A DNA stretch of 64,000 nt from Typhlomys cinereus. Lineage: Eukaryota; Chordata; Mammalia; Rodentia; Platacanthomyidae. The position numbers and the translations under genes were made by a program. Positions within the stretch are counted from its first letter, which is position 1; the number at the start of each line of letters is the position of its first letter. This document shows positions 62,917-64,000 of this stretch, piece by piece. The DNA lies in contig JALPQD010000004.1 of assembly GCA_023101885.1 (NCBI GenBank), positions 15,149,688 through 15,213,687 of the forward strand. Direction: 5' to 3'. The notes beneath the pieces are model-generated. The model ran no database searches and was not told the origin of the DNA. It saw nothing but the letters and a program-made list of their open reading frames with translations.

Positions 62917-63849
62917 AGGAATAGAAGGATGCTATTATAAGAGAAGTTATTCATTTAATAATTATATTGCTTAAGTGTTTTCTTTAGTGCATACCAGTTA
63001 TAGCTTATGGGCCTTGAGTATCCAAGTTAAGGCCCCCTTAGAGATGTGGTTTAAGCTTGGATAGTAGAGACTACATGAGCTGCATACATTTTCCCAAGTT
63101 AGAAACTGCTGCCATACCTGGTGCGTATGTCTACCTGTCTGACTGAGAGTATCAACCTGGAGAGGACAACAGCAAAAGCTCACGCTGGAACTTATGGGGT
63201 GTTGAGGATTCCTATAGTTAATTGTAAAATATGTTCCTTGCTAAAATCAATAGGAGAGCATTCTGCCTTTGTATTTTAAGAGAAAGCAGTCTCTGTTAAA
63301 ATGTGGGCTCAGTCCCATAGCTATCCAGTGAAGCATTATATATTAGATAAATTTGGAAATACTGAGAGAATGGTTCTGTTAGGTGCCTTTGCCCTGAAGC
63401 AATGGGTTAGGTTCTTGAAAAAATGTCCACCCTGAAGGTGATTTTTGCTGACTAAAAAATTATATGTCTGTTGTAGGTGCAACATTCTTTACCCCAAAAT
63501 TTTCTGTATAAAAGTTGTCATGAAAGTTTCAATAAAAGGGGTTCAGGATTCACTCAGACGAGAGGGAGCCGCGTGTGTTCTGTTCTCCGCCCGGTCCTGG
63601 GGAGCCCTGGTCTCGAGGCCACGACTCTGGTCTGAGGCAGGGAACCACATGGACCACCTCCACCTCTTCCTTGTTTACTCTGCCCCTGGATTCACAGGCT
63701 CCACCATACCAGGACCAGAAACACAGGCCGCCCCCGCTTTCACCCGTTGTCTATACGTGGGGTCTAGGATCTGAACTCAGGACCTTCTGCCTGCAAGGCA
63801 GAGGCTTAACCCTTGAGCCACCTCTCCAGCCCTGCGACAGATAAATTTT

Positions 63850-64000
63850 GAAGTCAAGATTATAAGGATATTTATTTCAATGGAACTTTGAATTCATCAA
63901 AGTTGATGCCAATTAATATGCTAGTAGAATAGATTTCATCTTTCAATAAGTAATTAAATAACAAATTTAAGCTAAATATCACTTAGAAACACAAACACAC
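63850..64000. other. Right edge, AT-rich, ending in a CA-rich run
   Basis: Nothing is recognised. The last bases 'cacaaacacac' may begin a microsatellite or SINE tail that continues beyond the window. Confidence 0.4.

Larger units (their letters stand above)
61947..63639 (+). mobile_element. LTR retrotransposon remnant inserted in the SINE
   Basis: Element of 1,693 bp with ends 'tgccgcg' and 'tgaggca' (TG...CA; inverted TGCC/GGCA). The 6 bp 'gggaac' is present on both sides (61,941-61,946 and 63,640-63,645). The right end has LTR signals: 'ctgtataaaagttg' (about 63,506), 'caataaaaggggttcagg' (about 63,530) and a GC-rich U5 'ccgcccggtcctgg'. The left end is not repeated near the right end, so two full LTRs are not present. 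A 6 bp duplication suits betaretrovirus/ERVK-like integration. A pol trace inside suggests an internally deleted provirus. Confidence 0.85.
61830..63835 (-). repeat. Young B2-headed SINE, antisense, split by an LTR element
   Basis: The 3' part (poly-T, 'tttattcaattgtg', long GT run, 'agaaccacagacgaattcgggaac') occupies 61,830-61,946. The 5' part ('caccacatggaccacc'-like body to the head 'agccacctctccagccc') occupies 63,646-63,835. Together they form one element of about 300 bp. The outer flanks 'gacagataaatttt' at 61,816-61,829 and 63,836-63,849 are a perfect 14 bp duplication, proving that both halves belong to one insertion. Open frames at 63,445-63,844 are artefacts. Confidence 0.95.

Overview
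This 64 kb window looks like AT-rich, gene-free mammalian DNA, almost certainly from a mouse-like (myomorph) rodent. The evidence is its repeats: B1, B4/B3, ID and B2-type SINEs, L1 copies with rodent-style 3' UTRs, ERVL-MaLR LTRs and long CA/GT microsatellites. I found no spliced or intact cellular protein-coding gene, no structural RNA gene and nothing prokaryotic. The longer open frames sit in SINEs, LTRs, antisense L1 3' UTRs or simple repeats. The only coding remnants I support are a broken L1 ORF2 (50,905-51,765) and a trace of a retroviral pol gene (about 62,832-62,861). The species is unresolved: the young B2-headed SINE has a body I do not recognise from mouse or rat.

Layout. 0-10 kb: decayed B1 and B4 SINEs, an identical 121 bp tandem duplication (815-1056), an old L1 ORF2 piece, two MaLR-type LTRs and a young SINE (9.4-9.7 kb). 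10-23 kb: mostly unique AT-rich DNA, then a GT-rich degenerate repeat field (15.9-16.5 kb), older SINEs, an antisense L1 tail (18.0-18.6 kb) and a cluster of LTR elements (18.7-22.2 kb) that includes an IAP-like solo LTR. 23-32 kb: microsatellites, an L1 with a 5' inversion (24.2-24.9 kb), and a polypurine tract beside a small CpG-rich islet (26.07-26.34 kb), then several kilobases without recognisable content. 32-45 kb: L1 tails of three different 3' UTR types, a rearranged MaLR provirus (33.2-35.5 kb) with a recent 210 bp duplication, and a 151 bp (TTTC)n tract.

45-64 kb: three young SINE copies, two with clear and one with short target-site duplications; the longest L1 copy (50.9-52.8 kb); an antisense LTR (58.75-59.12 kb); and, at the right end, a fully resolvable nested insertion in which a 1,693 bp LTR element sits inside a young SINE, each with its own target-site duplication (61.8-63.85 kb).

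The window is best read as a record of successive retrotransposition and local duplication, not as a set of cooperating genes. I found no convincing novel system. The best leads are the unusual SINE family, the nested provirus, the 210 bp templated-looking duplication and the CpG islet flanked by purine tracts. Family names come from recalled consensus features, not from a database search, and most repeat edges are approximate unless a target-site duplication is given.
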